Below, in pieces: positions 50,001 to 64,000 of a DNA stretch of 64,000 nucleotides; within the stretch, counting starts at the first letter, position 1, and each line of letters starts with the position of its first letter. Location: the NCBI GenBank assembly GCA_035236585.1, contig CP141139.1, forward strand, positions 50,909,217 to 50,973,216. Reading direction: 5' to 3'. The notes beneath the pieces are model-generated. The model was not told where the DNA came from. It saw only the letters and a program-made list of their open reading frames with translations, and made no database searches. Source of the stretch: Warburgia ugandensis. Taxonomy: Eukaryota > Streptophyta > Magnoliopsida > Canellales > Canellaceae. Both the position numbers and the translations under genes were made by a program.

Positions 50001-51900
50001 TACAAAATGGGTCGAACAAGCTTGTGAAAAGGAAGGGTGATTAAATTTATCTCACACCATCAAATTTATCATTTTAGAACTAAGCAAGGTATGACATATC
50101 TCTCCACGATGCTTGTCATAATTAGAGACAATCTTGGGAGTTTGTTGTAGCCTTTGTTGAAACAGAGAAAGAATGTGATATGACATAGTGGGTGGGATGT
50201 TTTCCTTACAAACATATTTTTCTTGTGTCTTAAGAGGTTTTGGTACCATTTCAGCCTTTTTAGGACCAGCTTTCTTGATTACTTTACCACTACAAAGAAT
50301 GGTAACAACCTGAGGTTGTTCCTTGTTTGAACTTGAAGAACTCTTTGTGCCAACTGCATGTACACCTTTGAGTCATTATGTTCTTCATTCATTCTTGGAT
50401 TGTTCAAATCAAGCATTTTTCTTCTCATGGTTTTGGATAAAATGATTAAGGTTATTTTCTACAACCCTCTTAGTTGGGGCATGTAGGGTCTAAAACAAAT
50501 GGTCCTTGATTTTGCTGGTAGGGTTGGTATTGGACCTAGTGGGAGGCATTAGCATTGGGTCCTCCACCAACTGAAATTAGCATAATTCCTGTAGTTGGGT
50601 TATATTTCTTAGAATATGGGAAAAAAGATCCTTTATATGAATTCAAGGCATTTGCCTATTCATGAATTAGATCTTGGAATGCTTGAATTATGGGACATTC
50701 TTGAGTGTGGTGTGAGGTACTTCCACAAATACCTCATACTTGTTCGTCCTCTTAAAAGAAGTTTTTTCCATTTCTATGGCCTCAACTCTTCTAACTAAGG
50801 ATGTTATTTTAGTTTTCATATCATCTTTTTTCAATCATAGCATAAATTCCTCCCTTAGTAGATGTGGTGGTGGACTTGGCCTTGTCTGGGTAATCTACAT
50901 TTTTTAAATCGGCCTAGTTTGTGCAATCTTTGCTAACCAGTCCAAATACTTTTGTGCCTCTTTAGGTTGTTTATCTAAAAAGTTGATATTGCACATCATT
51001 TCAACAAACTGATGGGCAGCCTTGGTGAACAAAGCTCCAACCTATGTGGGTTCCGACGAAGGGGTGGACTACAAGGGTCAATAGTACGCATACTTACCTT
51101 GCATTTTGCAAGAGGTTGTATCCAAACCTTGAACTCGTGACCTCAAGATCACATGAAACAAGTCTACTGTTGCGCCAAGGCTCCCCTTTTTCCATAAACT
51201 AATGCATATCAAAATTAAATCCTTCATAAAAGAAGCTAATAATACACCAAGGTTCATATCCATGATGTGAACAAGTTAATAATTATTTGTTAATTCTTTC
51301 CCAGCATTGATAGAATATCTCTTTATCATTTTAGTTGAAGTTCATGATTTTGTAATGTAGAGTATTGATTTATGTGTAGGGAAGAACTTTTTGAAGATCT
51401 CTCTAGTGAACTCTTACCAAGTTCTTATTGAACCTACTAGTAATGCATTGAACCACATCTTAGCTTTTTCATTTAAGGAAAACGGGAAATATCTTAAGCC
51501 TTACTATATCTAATCCTAAATTTTGTGGATTATGAGTAATGCATACTTTATCAAATTCCTTTAGATGTAAGTAAGGACTCTCACTATCCATCCCATGAAA
51601 TTTAAAACGTAATTGAATTACTCCTGTTTGTGACTCTAATGTACTAGCATTTTGAGATAAAATGAGATATGAAGGCATATTGGTGCATGTATATTGAAGG
51701 TAATCTCTTAGGGTTCTTCCATGAAGAATTTGGTTTTGCCAATTATCCCTATGTGCACTTTGTTGGTCACATTCCTTGCTATTGTTTCTCCTCTCTCTAG
51801 GTGGTGGATGATTCCTCCTTAGTAGAAGATCATCATCATCATCTACTAGAGGTGGTAAATTATCAAGTAACACAAGTTAATGATTGTTTTTGAAACTTCT
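50001..51900 (-). pseudogene. gag of the Athila/Tat-like Gypsy, interrupted by SINE 2
   Basis: The capsid precursor region. A 134-codon open stretch (51873-51469) carries RTLRDYL, GVIQLRFKFHGMDSE and HLKEFDKVC, then IVRLKIFPVFLK. A shifted frame continues with EKAKMWFNALL and IFKKFFPTHKS (about 51465-51370). This is the Pfam Retrotrans_gag order as seen in Athila-like elements. The SINE at 51013-51187 splits the next part, which resumes with a MCNINFLDK motif and KEAQKYLDWLAKIAQ (about 50960-50910). A possible zinc-finger remnant (ECPI) lies near 50700, and the end is near 50.05 kb. Several stops and frameshifts. Confidence 0.85.
51013..51187 (-). mobile_element. Au-like SINE 2, inside the Athila-like gag
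   Basis: A ~175-bp SINE on the minus strand: GGGGAGCCTTGGCGCAACAG start with A box, B box GAGTTCAAGGT after TGAGGTCAC, AACCTCTTGCAAAATGCA, TTGTAGTCCACCCCTTCG and the GGCTGCCC end. It is the same family and orientation as SINE 1. Flanking TCAACAAACTGATG (51001-51014) and TCCATAAACTAATG (51191-51204) agree at 11 of 14 bases, a decayed target duplication. It splits the gag reading frame. Confidence 0.88.
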
Positions 51901-53049
51901 ATGGGGTATATCACCCCCTTGACTAGATTTTGAGTAAGTTATTGATGGCAACTGATCTGGTTGTATGGGCTATTAGAGTACTTTGACTAACCTTTTGATT
52001 TTGTTACATATCCATATGTGCATACAATGAAAGGGTTTTTTTTAAGTTTGCATTTTTTATTTTTAAAATATTTTTTCAAGAAAATTAAACTAAATGATGC
52101 AACCTAATGTTTAAAATGATGCATAAATAAATGAAACCATCAAACAATTCTATGAGTAAAACCTACAAAGTTTTGATTTTCTTGAATTCTTCAGAGTAGC
52201 TTTTAGATTATCCTAATCTAGACAACTCCTCTATTCCAAACTTGTTCCATTGATTACCAATTAGATATTTGCTAAATTAATTGCTTCATACTGTCCACAT
52301 TTAGTCGTAGCTAATCTAAGTCCTAGATTGTGTAAGCAAAGTTGATCGTTTAAAAACCAATGCAGTGATTAAGCGTAAGGCTTCTAGAGTGATAATAGAT
52401 CCCCTCCTTCAAAGAGAGTCCTATGAGCTTGAATGCTTCTATAGTTTTCTTCTAATTAAATGTAATTAAAATTTTGGAAGTATAGGATCTGCAAAAAGCT
52501 GATGAGTAACCAAGGTGGACCAAGAGGGGGTAATGAAATCCACCCTTGATCTTGTAGGGTATGGTGCCCTTATTATTTAATTTCCATTCACCCTAGCAGT
52601 TTGATCAATATATATATATATATATATATAACATTAAAGTGAGTAAACATGTCATATGAATGAGAAGAAAAAGAAGGAAACTAATGCCAAAACCCTAGAA
52701 AGATGCAATAGGTAAGATAGATGCAATTTATATGCAATTATGCTACCATATAATAATGCAAAACTAAATTAACATTGTAAATACTTAAACTAGGAAAGAA
52801 AATGAGTGAGGTAAACCTTACAATGGGGTCCTAGATTTTAGTATTTCTGTACAAGGATAAACCATTTACAAACCACCTCTACTTCCATAAAAGGATGGTT
52901 TTACCCTTGACCTATGCCATTATAACCCTTTTAATTGCAATTACAATTCAAATATAAGTCATCCTCACTACAATTCCTCTAAAATATAAAAATAAAAAAG
53001 AGAAAAAAAAATATCCTAATTCAATGATGTTTTAGCGAGAAGATCACCT
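51901..53049 (-). other. Athila-like leader between PBS and gag
   Basis: Untranslated region of the element. It holds (TA)n at 52611-52630 and no open frame of interest. Confidence 0.5.
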
Positions 53050-53070
53050 CCCTAGCAATGGCACCAAAAA
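53050..53070 (-). other. Primer-binding site of the Athila/Tat-like Gypsy
   Basis: The minus strand reads TTTTTGGTGCCATTGCTAGG just inside the 5' LTR. It is close to the TGGCGCCGTTGCCGGGG stretch that follows LTRs of Athila/Tat elements, with transitions at CpG sites. Confidence 0.75.
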
Positions 53071-53076
53071 CTTAAT

Positions 53077-55416
53077 TGGATTTATAATCTGAATTAAATT
53101 TCTAATATTAAAGCTCACTTATTTTAAACTAGATCTACCACTATTAAAATACTAAAAATTTCATAAGTGGTGTTTCTAACCTAAAAAGATAAGATCACTT
53201 TAATCTTAGGCAAAAGAAAACTAGCTTTGAATGATTCCTAAATTTATTCTATTATTATGAAAAATAAATTAAAAGAAACTAAAAATAAAATTTACAATGA
53301 CTAAAGTAAATTAACTCCCAATCATTCAAACATAAACCAAAAGTAACATCTAACAATTTAAAATGAAACCTAAAAACTACCATCAAAGAAAGAACTAAAC
53401 TCATAAACAAAACAAATTTTTAAATTTTATTTTACTTTATACCTAAAATTTATTAAAAATAATAAATTAATTAAATTTTGAGATTACTCATAACATTCTC
53501 AGATGTATCACACATAAGATCCTATTCACAAATTTATTTTTTTTTATAGTTTTTTCCAACTTAAAATACCAAGGCAATACCTCTCACTGCATCTGCAAGG
53601 GAGAGAGTGTCACTAGCAAAGCAGTATAACTGAAATAGTCATGGTTTATCATGCGTGTGTGGCATTAGCTAACCTATTATCTAATCCATATTTATAATGC
53701 ATGATTAGTCCTAGCTCTGTTTATAATACACAAACACTTAGAATCCGAGCACATTTGACTTGGGAAAGTGATTTCTCCTACTCTCTAGTGGAATGTTTTC
53801 AATGAAAGTCTCATGCCTAGATTAATTTAATATCAAGAAATTTAATTATGTGGGTATATTTTAAATAAAAATAACATAAATTAAAATATTTAATCGTAAA
53901 CATTGGCTATTCACTAACCTGCACAATAGTACCTTTCAAGCTTATTTAATAAAATTAAACCAATCTAACCATTAAATTTCAAAAAAACTTATATGAAACT
54001 CTTTATAAATCAAATAAAAATATAAGAAAAGGATTAGATCATTCAAAAACTAAGGAAATAAACTAAAATGAAGGTGCAAAACTTAAGTAACCCACTATTA
54101 CTATTCATGTGAATAGTAGCAAATAGCTAATTTAATCAATTCAAGTTATAAAATTTCGAACAAAATTTGAAAATTAGACACTTGGGTATTCTTATCCTTA
54201 ATGTCTTATATCAAAAAGTAAATAAATTTCACAGATTTCTATCACGTATCAAAGTAGATATTAACACTTGAAGTACCCCCTCTTCACCATCCTAAGATTA
54301 CTATTCATCTTCTTCCTTTTTTTTATGTTTTTCTCTGAATCTTCATCCTTTTTTCTTTTTTTTTTCATCTTTGATCTGATACTTACAGATGGTTAAGAGA
54401 TCGATTTGAAAGTTTCAAATTGCAATCTTTTCCTTGCCAAGCAATATAATTAAAGTAGATTTCTTATTTGACTAGTTTCTAACTTTGTTTCCTATTTTAG
54501 TTTCCAATAAGGAAACTTCTTAGATTGGAAACTACCTCCTTCCTTCTTATCAATGATCATTTTTTTCCTCCAAATCTCCACTTTACTTGTCTCTCTCTCC
54601 ATATTGCAGCCAAGTACGACAAATATGGTACCCAAGTAGCTGATGATTCATCATAACCATTTGTACTGTTGTCCATTTTCAAATATGTTAATACCAAAAA
54701 AATCTTTTGGGTTTTATCAAGCCCATCCATCAATTAAGATTTATCCATTAATATATTTTCAATACTATCTTACCCCTCTAATCTTTGGTCTCCCATAGAA
54801 TTATTTTGATTTAATCTAAGGCATCCATTAAAGTCTTTTGATCTTGTCCCAAAAATGATAATTTTGAATGATCCAAACCATTGATCATATCCATCTTGAT
54901 AATACCTTCACATCAATGACCAATCATTTTGAAGATGACACTTTTCAAATGGTTTTTAGAGAAATCTTGACTATTTAAGCTAGATCGCGACTGATTTTCT
55001 TCGATCTACCACTAATATTGGAATCCTTAGACCATTTGTAATTGAAAAAAGTCGGAACATGACCCATTTTATTTTGATTCAATCTGGATAATTGAATTCA
55101 TCTTGAATTGATCAAGTCATCCATTTCAATCTAAGCTCAATCTACAATTCAGAATATTGATTAGCTTCATCTTACCATATGAATTTTTATCTACCACTAA
55201 CAAAATATAGAAAAACAACTAATAAATACTATACAACATTTGATTTTACACACACTTACCTCGGATCATCTTCTAACCCTTAAAATTCATCAATTTATGG
55301 TTAGATTGTAAAATTTTCAAATGATATACTTTTATGAAAAATTTTAAATAGTATCCTAAAAATATATCAAATGTCATGCAATATAAGGATAATTTATATT
55401 AAAATGGACATTTACA
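53077..55416 (-). repeat. 5' LTR of the Athila/Tat-like Gypsy (2.34 kb)
   Basis: Direct repeat of 29912-32514. On the minus strand it begins TGTAAATGTCCATTTT at about 55416 and ends near 53077, next to the PBS. The short CT tract at 54590-54599 is the unexpanded form of the microsatellite in the other LTR. Confidence 0.85.
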
Positions 55417-56155
55417 AACAATCTCTACCAATCCTTAATACAAGAGCTAAACCTTTTTTATAGAATAATTTTCTTTGTTGTAATTTGGAGAATCTGGTTG
55501 GCGTGAACATTCTTGTTTTAATAAGGACTTCCTTTGGTTTGGATGTTATTTTTAAATGGACTCTAATTGGATATATATGACCTTAGAATTCAAAACATAT
55601 ACATCTATTAAGGTCTATGAGAACAAGAAGGCTATAATCCCATTTGCAATGGCGATAGAAAAGTTTAAACCCAAGTGGGGACCACCTCCTAAAGATTATT
55701 TCATATTACACTTTGACGGCTCTTCAAAAGTTAATCAAGGATCATTGGGTTTTGATGAACTATGAGAGATTTCAAAGGTAATATCTTGTTTGAATATGCA
55801 CGACCATTAGGTAATGCTAATTCAACAGAAGCTATGATGACTGCCTTTACCAAAGGAATCAAAATATGGAATCAGAGGAAGTTTTGCCCACTAATCATTG
55901 ATGGTGAATCTTTTAACATTATTTGTAAATTACCAAATCTTCCCTTCATCCTTGGAGGCTCTGGCAGATTTTTTTTTATAAAGCTTTGGCAATCCTTTTA
56001 TTGGAAGAGATATACATAGTTCATTCTCTAAGATTGATTAATAAGGAAGCAAATGAGTTGGCTAGATAAGGACTTCTTTCTTCATTAAGAACAAGTTGGT
56101 TCTTGTAACTCTCTCCTTATTTTTCTTTTTCTTTCGTGGCCATTTAGATCACCTC

Positions 56156-56157
<2 letters not shown>
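55417..56157 (+). pseudogene. L1 LINE copy B, segment 3: C-terminal RNase H
   Basis: Begins with VVIWRIWLARNHSCFNKD (about 55477-55530), the end of the L1 zf-RVT region. A 69-codon open stretch then contains FILHFDGSSKVNQGSLGF (about 55700-55755), the first catalytic Asp of a plant L1 RNase H. In the next frame MRDFKGNILFEYARPLG and NSTEAMMTAF supply the Glu region (55762-55850), and RKQMSWLDK (about 56040-56070) the family's C-terminal A-D position. This matches the missing 3' part of the L1 that broke off at 29.9 kb, with the expected spacing. The segment is interrupted at ~56157 by the RTE. Confidence 0.8.

Positions 56158-56196
<39 letters not shown>
56158..56196. repeat. (TCA)13 tail of the RTE
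   Basis: Thirteen uninterrupted TCA units at the RTE 3' end; read on the minus strand it gives the poly-Met tail of an open frame. Confidence 0.97.
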
Positions 56197-56199
56197 AGA

Positions 56200-59190
56200 C
56201 CTTATCCCAATTAGGGGTCGGCCACAGGAATCTTATTCTCCATTCCACTCTATTAAATACCATGGTTTCATTTAGTCCCAAAGTTTTTAAATCTTTCCTC
56301 ACCACTTCTATCCACATTCTTTCGGGCCTTCCCCTTGCCCTTTTAGAACCTTCTACTTGTATTGCCTCACTCCTTCTAACTAGTGCCGTTGTTGGTCTCC
56401 TTTGGACATGTCCAAACCATCTAAGTCTAATCTCCCTCATCTTATTACCTATTGGTGCCACCCCTAAATTTTCTCTAATATTTTCATTTCTAATTCTGTC
56501 CTTTCTTATCTTACCACTCATCCATCTCAACATCCTCATTTCTATGATGCTCATTCTATGAGTATCATGTTCCTTAACTGGCCAACACTCTGATCCATAG
56601 AGCATGGCCGGCCTTATAGCCATGCTATAGAACTTTTCTTTTAGTTTGAGTGGCACCCATCGATCACATAAAACTTCAGATGCACATCTCCATTTGTTCC
56701 AACCCACTTGGATTCTTTGGGTAACCTCCCTCTCAATCTCTCCACTCTCATGGATCAATGATCCTAAGTATTGAAAGAGATCTTTCACAGGGACTTCTTA
56801 GTTATCAATCTTGACTGGTGTTCCACTCCTACTCTCCTTGCTAAAATTACATTCCATATTTTGTCTTCGTTCGGCTAATTTTAAATCCTTTAGATTCTAA
56901 TGCTTCTCTCCATAACTCTAGATTTATGTTTACAACCTCCCTTGTCTCATCAAGTAAGACTATATCATCTGCAAATAGCATGCACCAGGGGATCTCCTCG
57001 TGCAAATGTTTTTTTAACTCATCCATAACTAATGTGAAGAGGTATGGACTCCATGGCGATCCTTGGTGCAATCCTATAGTGATAGGAAAATCACCAGTCA
57101 CGCCACTAGTGGTCTTAACATTTGTTATCGTTGTCTTATACATATCTTTAATTATGTCTATATACCCTTGAGAAACCACCTTACTATCCAACACCCTCCA
57201 TATTAACTCTCTAGGGACTCTATCATAAGCTTTCTCTAAATCGATAAAGACCATATGTAGGTCTTTCCTCCTCTCCCTATATTTCTCTACTAATTGTCTT
57301 AGCAAGAAAATAGCTTCCATGGTAGATCTCCCAGGCATGAAACCAAACTGATTCTCCGATACACTTGTTTCATGTCGTAGCCTCTTCTCAATCACTCTTT
57401 CAAAAAGTTTCATGGTGTGGCTCATAAGTTTGATCCCTCGATAATTAGTGCAGCTCTGAATGTCACCTTTATTCTTATAGATTGGTACAATAGAGCTTTT
57501 CCTCCACTCATCAGGCATTTTCTTTGATTTTATAATCTTGTTAAACAACTTGGTCAACCAAATTACCCCAATATCTCTCATATGCTTCCAAACCTCTATT
57601 GGTACACCATCAGGCCCCATGGCCTTTCCTGATTTCATCTTTTTCAAGGCCTCTTTTACTTCAGGTATTCTAATCCTACATTCATATCTATAATATCTAA
57701 TGTTATTTAGATTTATATTATTTTCAATCCCTATATTCTCAGAGCCATTGTCATTTAATAATTTTTGAAATTATATTTCCCACCTTTGTTTGATCTCATC
57801 TTCTTTGACTAATACCCTTTGATCATCACTTCTAATACACCTAACATGATCTAAGTCCTTACCCTTCTGTTCTCTTACTTTTGCAAGTTTAAACACATCT
57901 TTCTCACCTTCTCTTGTTCGAAATTTATTATAGAGCTCATCATATGCTTTAAGTTTAGCCTCACTATTCTCTTAGCAGCATTTTTAGCATTCTTATATTG
58001 TTCATAGTTTTCATTATTTCTAATCTTCTGCTAAGCTTTAAAACACATCCGTTTTTCTTTAATAGCTTTTTGCACTGTTTCAATCCACCACTATATTTTC
58101 TTTGCTAATAGTCTTTTACCTTTAGATGCTCCTAAGACATCTTTTTCCACTTTCTTAATGGACTCAACCATATTAGTCCACATGGTATTTACTTTTGTTT
58201 CATAGTTCCAATTTCCTTCTACCATCAACTTATTTTTGAATGAGGTTATTTTCTCTCCTTTTAAGTTCCACCACTTAGTTTTTGGATGTGTATTAAGTTC
58301 AGTTCTTTTACTCCATCTTTTAATATGGATATCCATGACCATTAACCTATGTTGTGAGGCTAAAATCTAACTAGGTATCACCTTACAATCCTTGCATATA
58401 GATCATTCATTATTACCAAGTAGAAAAAAGTCCATTTGACTTTTATGAAGTCTACTTTTAAAGGTTATTAAGTGTTCATCCCTCTTCCTAAAGAGTGCAT
58501 TTACAATGGATAGGTTATATGACAAAGCAAAATCGAGGATATTCTCCCCCATCTCATTTCGTTCACCTATACCATACCCTCCGTGTATTCTATCATATCC
58601 TTCCTTATCTTTTCCTACATTGCCATTTAAGTCTGCTCCTATAAATATCCCCTCAGTGTTGGGAATTTCTTGTATGACTTCCTCCATATCTTCCCAAAAC
58701 TGTCTCTTGATTATATCTTGTAACCTTATTTGTGGTGCGTATGCACTTACAATATTTATAATCTGCTCTCCTAGAACAATTATTATTATTATAATTCTAT
58801 CACCGATTCTTTTAATGTCCACAACTTAATCCTTTAATTCCTTATCTACTATTATTCCTACGCCATTTTTGTTATTTTCCTTTCCTACGTACCATAATTT
58901 ATACCCATCTATTTCTCTAGCCTTAGCCGCTTTCCACTTGGTTTCTTGGATACAAGTGATGTTGACTCTCCTACATTTCATTGTGTCTACTAACTCCAAA
59001 CTCTTACCTATCAATGTCCTTATATTCCATGTAGCGATGTGAATCTTATATTTTGGAGATACCCTATTTACTACTGGCTTTCTCAACCTCCATGGTATGA
59101 ACCCATGTCCACTTTTCACTGCACCTGGGTTTTGATGCAGTGCGTCACTTTCGAGGGGATCCTCTAGCAGCCCTTGCCCACTTTTCACTA
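56200..59190 (-). pseudogene. RTE endonuclease-reverse transcriptase, lightly damaged
   Basis: Domains right to left. Endonuclease at 59110-58400: TWNIRTL, IQETKW, a stop after DKELKD at 58826, SAYAPQ, IFIGADLNGNVG, then a MDFFLL ending. Linker (58342-57650): KAIKEKRMCFKA. RT (57647-56847, 266 codons open): GKAMGPDGVPIEVWK, FGFMPGRSTMEAIF, FIDLEKAYDRVPRELIW, IGLHQGSPWSPYLF and the intact catalytic FADDIVLLDE near 56950-56980. C-terminal domain (56788-56200): YLGSLIHESGEIERE, LYGSECWPVKEHD, RLRWFGHVQRRP. Breaks seen: the endonuclease stop, several linker stops and frameshifts, a ~2-bp deletion at ~56855 and one TAA just after. It is far less decayed than copy 2, so it is the younger copy. Confidence 0.9.
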
Positions 59191-59309
59191 CACCCGAGAT
59201 CCGACATCGCTTCTGGGATAATGCCCTAGCAACCCTTGCCTATTTTTCACTGCCCCCGGGATCCGATGCAATGCATCGCTTATGGGGAACACCCTAGCTT
59301 GAGGGTGTT

Positions 59310-59378
59310 ATCTAAAGATATAGGAGGTCTTTTATTCCCCTATGAATTTTATTACCTTTTCCTTAAAAAAAGAGTTGG
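59310..59378 (+). pseudogene. L1 LINE copy B, segment 4: 3' UTR end and poly(A)
   Basis: TTATTCCCCTATGAATTTTATTACC followed by a TTTTCCTTAAAAAAAG tail corresponds to the copy A terminus AATTAATAAAATTACCATTCTTTCAAAAG. It follows directly after the RTE 5' end, so the RTE sits ~60 bp before the L1 3' end. Confidence 0.7.
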
Positions 59379-59736
59379 TGCCAACTCCAAGTGAATGGAA
59401 GGACACCCTTACTATTGTTCATTGCTTGTGATTTAGTTGAATAAGGCATCATTTTGTTATCATTATTAGAATTTTTTTAAACTTATAATTAGATTTACTT
59501 TTAATATTGAAACAGAAACTATCATAATTGGAGGATAAGGAGAAAAGTGTCATTAACAAAAAAAGAAAAAAAAGAAAAAAGAAAAGACAAAAATATTACT
59601 CCCTCTAAATAACTTAGAAATATGCCATGTACATTTTATTGATAGTATCACTTACTGTCTAACTTTTTAATGTGGGAAAATGTTATTATTAATTGTTATC
59701 ACTTACCCATAACTTCTATTACAAAGGTATATAAAT
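59379..59736. other. Spacer between L1 copy B and the second solo LTR
   Basis: No gene. It starts with the near-palindrome AGTTGGTGCCAACT at 59373-59386 and includes an A/G-rich tract at 59559-59590. It may include the diverged first ~100 bp of the following LTR. Confidence 0.4.
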
Positions 59737-63617
<3,881 letters not shown>

Positions 63618-63870
63618 AAAAGATATGCTTAAGATAAAGACATAATTTATCTGCACATAGTAAAATATGAAAAATAGAAGAAGATAAGATAACATGACCA
63701 ACTGATGATAAAGTAAATCCCTTAAATTTATTGGTAAAGTATACCTAATTGATAAACAATAGTGATATAAGAACCCTTTCTTGACTGCTATGCCCCACTT
63801 TTCAAATTTTCGCTGATTAGAAATCTTGGTCACCCAGTTCAACTATTGTCATGTGGGCCTGTCTATGATG

Positions 63871-63950
<80 letters not shown>

Positions 63951-64000
63951 TATGCATAGAGAGATTAACTCCCCCAACATAGTAGTCAAAAGTAAAAGCT
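63618..64000. other. Unassigned window end with (CT)n
   Basis: No gene recognised; the 78-codon minus-strand open stretch at 63606-63842 starts inside the LTR edge and has no motif. A (CT)n tract of about 37 units runs 63874-63948. Confidence 0.5.

Larger units (their letters stand above)
56158..59309 (-). mobile_element. RTE-type LINE, copy 1 (-), nearly full length
   Basis: The 3' end (left) is AATTGGGATAAGGTCTTG on the minus strand followed by a (GAT)n tail, 13 TCA units at 56158-56196 on the plus strand. A microsatellite tail is typical of RTE. The body encodes endonuclease, linker, RT and a C-terminal domain. The leader at 59085-59282 has three ~62-69 bp repeats. The 5' end lies near a perfect 8-bp inverted repeat AACACCCT/AGGGTGTT at 59288-59309. 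It is inserted in the 3' UTR of L1 copy B: the sequence before (GATCACCTC) and after (GGAGGTCTTTTATTCCCC) is collinear with the L1 copy A 3' UTR. Confidence 0.9.

Noticed and set aside
56144-56200. Poly-Met tail of a 214-codon frame
   Set aside because: Translation of the (TCA)13 tail of the RTE; only the part upstream of it is a real protein remnant.

Overview
This window is AT-rich, intron-poor, repeat-packed nuclear DNA from a flowering plant. The organism is inferred from the repeat families: Copia and Gypsy LTR retrotransposons of plant types, plant L1 LINEs with a C-terminal RNase H, a plant RTE-type LINE, a CACTA (En/Spm) transposon with TNP2, TNPA-like and C48-protease-like genes, and two Au-like SINEs. 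I see no intact host protein gene; every protein-like signal belongs to a mobile element and almost all are broken by stops, frameshifts or deletions. I cannot name the species.

Layout. 1-3.6 kb: a decayed Copia element (+) ending in its 3' LTR, abutting a second Copia (-). 4.2-6.85 kb: an L1 (copy A, +). 6.85-13.56 kb: mostly unassignable AT-rich DNA with short tandem repeats. 13.56-14.21 kb: a duplicated ~257 bp block holding a long hairpin. 14.19-16.53 kb: a decayed RTE LINE (+) interrupted by ~0.8 kb of plastid-like DNA carrying trnG-UCC exon 2 and trnR-UCU.

16.86-59.38 kb is one nested structure. A second L1 (copy B, +) is split into four pieces. Its endonuclease is interrupted by a Gypsy element with ~4 kb LTRs and only ~1.75 kb of interior (17.26-26.91 kb). 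Its 3' half is interrupted by an Athila/Tat-like Gypsy on the minus strand (29.91-55.42 kb), and its 3' UTR by a near full-length RTE LINE (-, 56.16-59.31 kb). Inside the Athila-like element sits a 15.7 kb CACTA transposon (32.93-48.60 kb), and inside that a ~4.7 kb solo Gypsy LTR (43.30-48.03 kb). One SINE is in the CACTA and one is in the Athila-like gag. Removing the insertions leaves only about 4 kb of L1. 59.74-63.62 kb is another LTR of the same family as the 17-27 kb element.

Most notable observations: (i) the multi-level nesting; (ii) a paired substitution that preserves base pairing in the duplicated hairpin at 13.6-14.1 kb; (iii) plastid-like filler DNA inside a LINE; (iv) a CACTA whose C48 protease-like domain appears to have lost its catalytic residues; (v) microsatellites that expanded in one LTR but not in its sister LTR.
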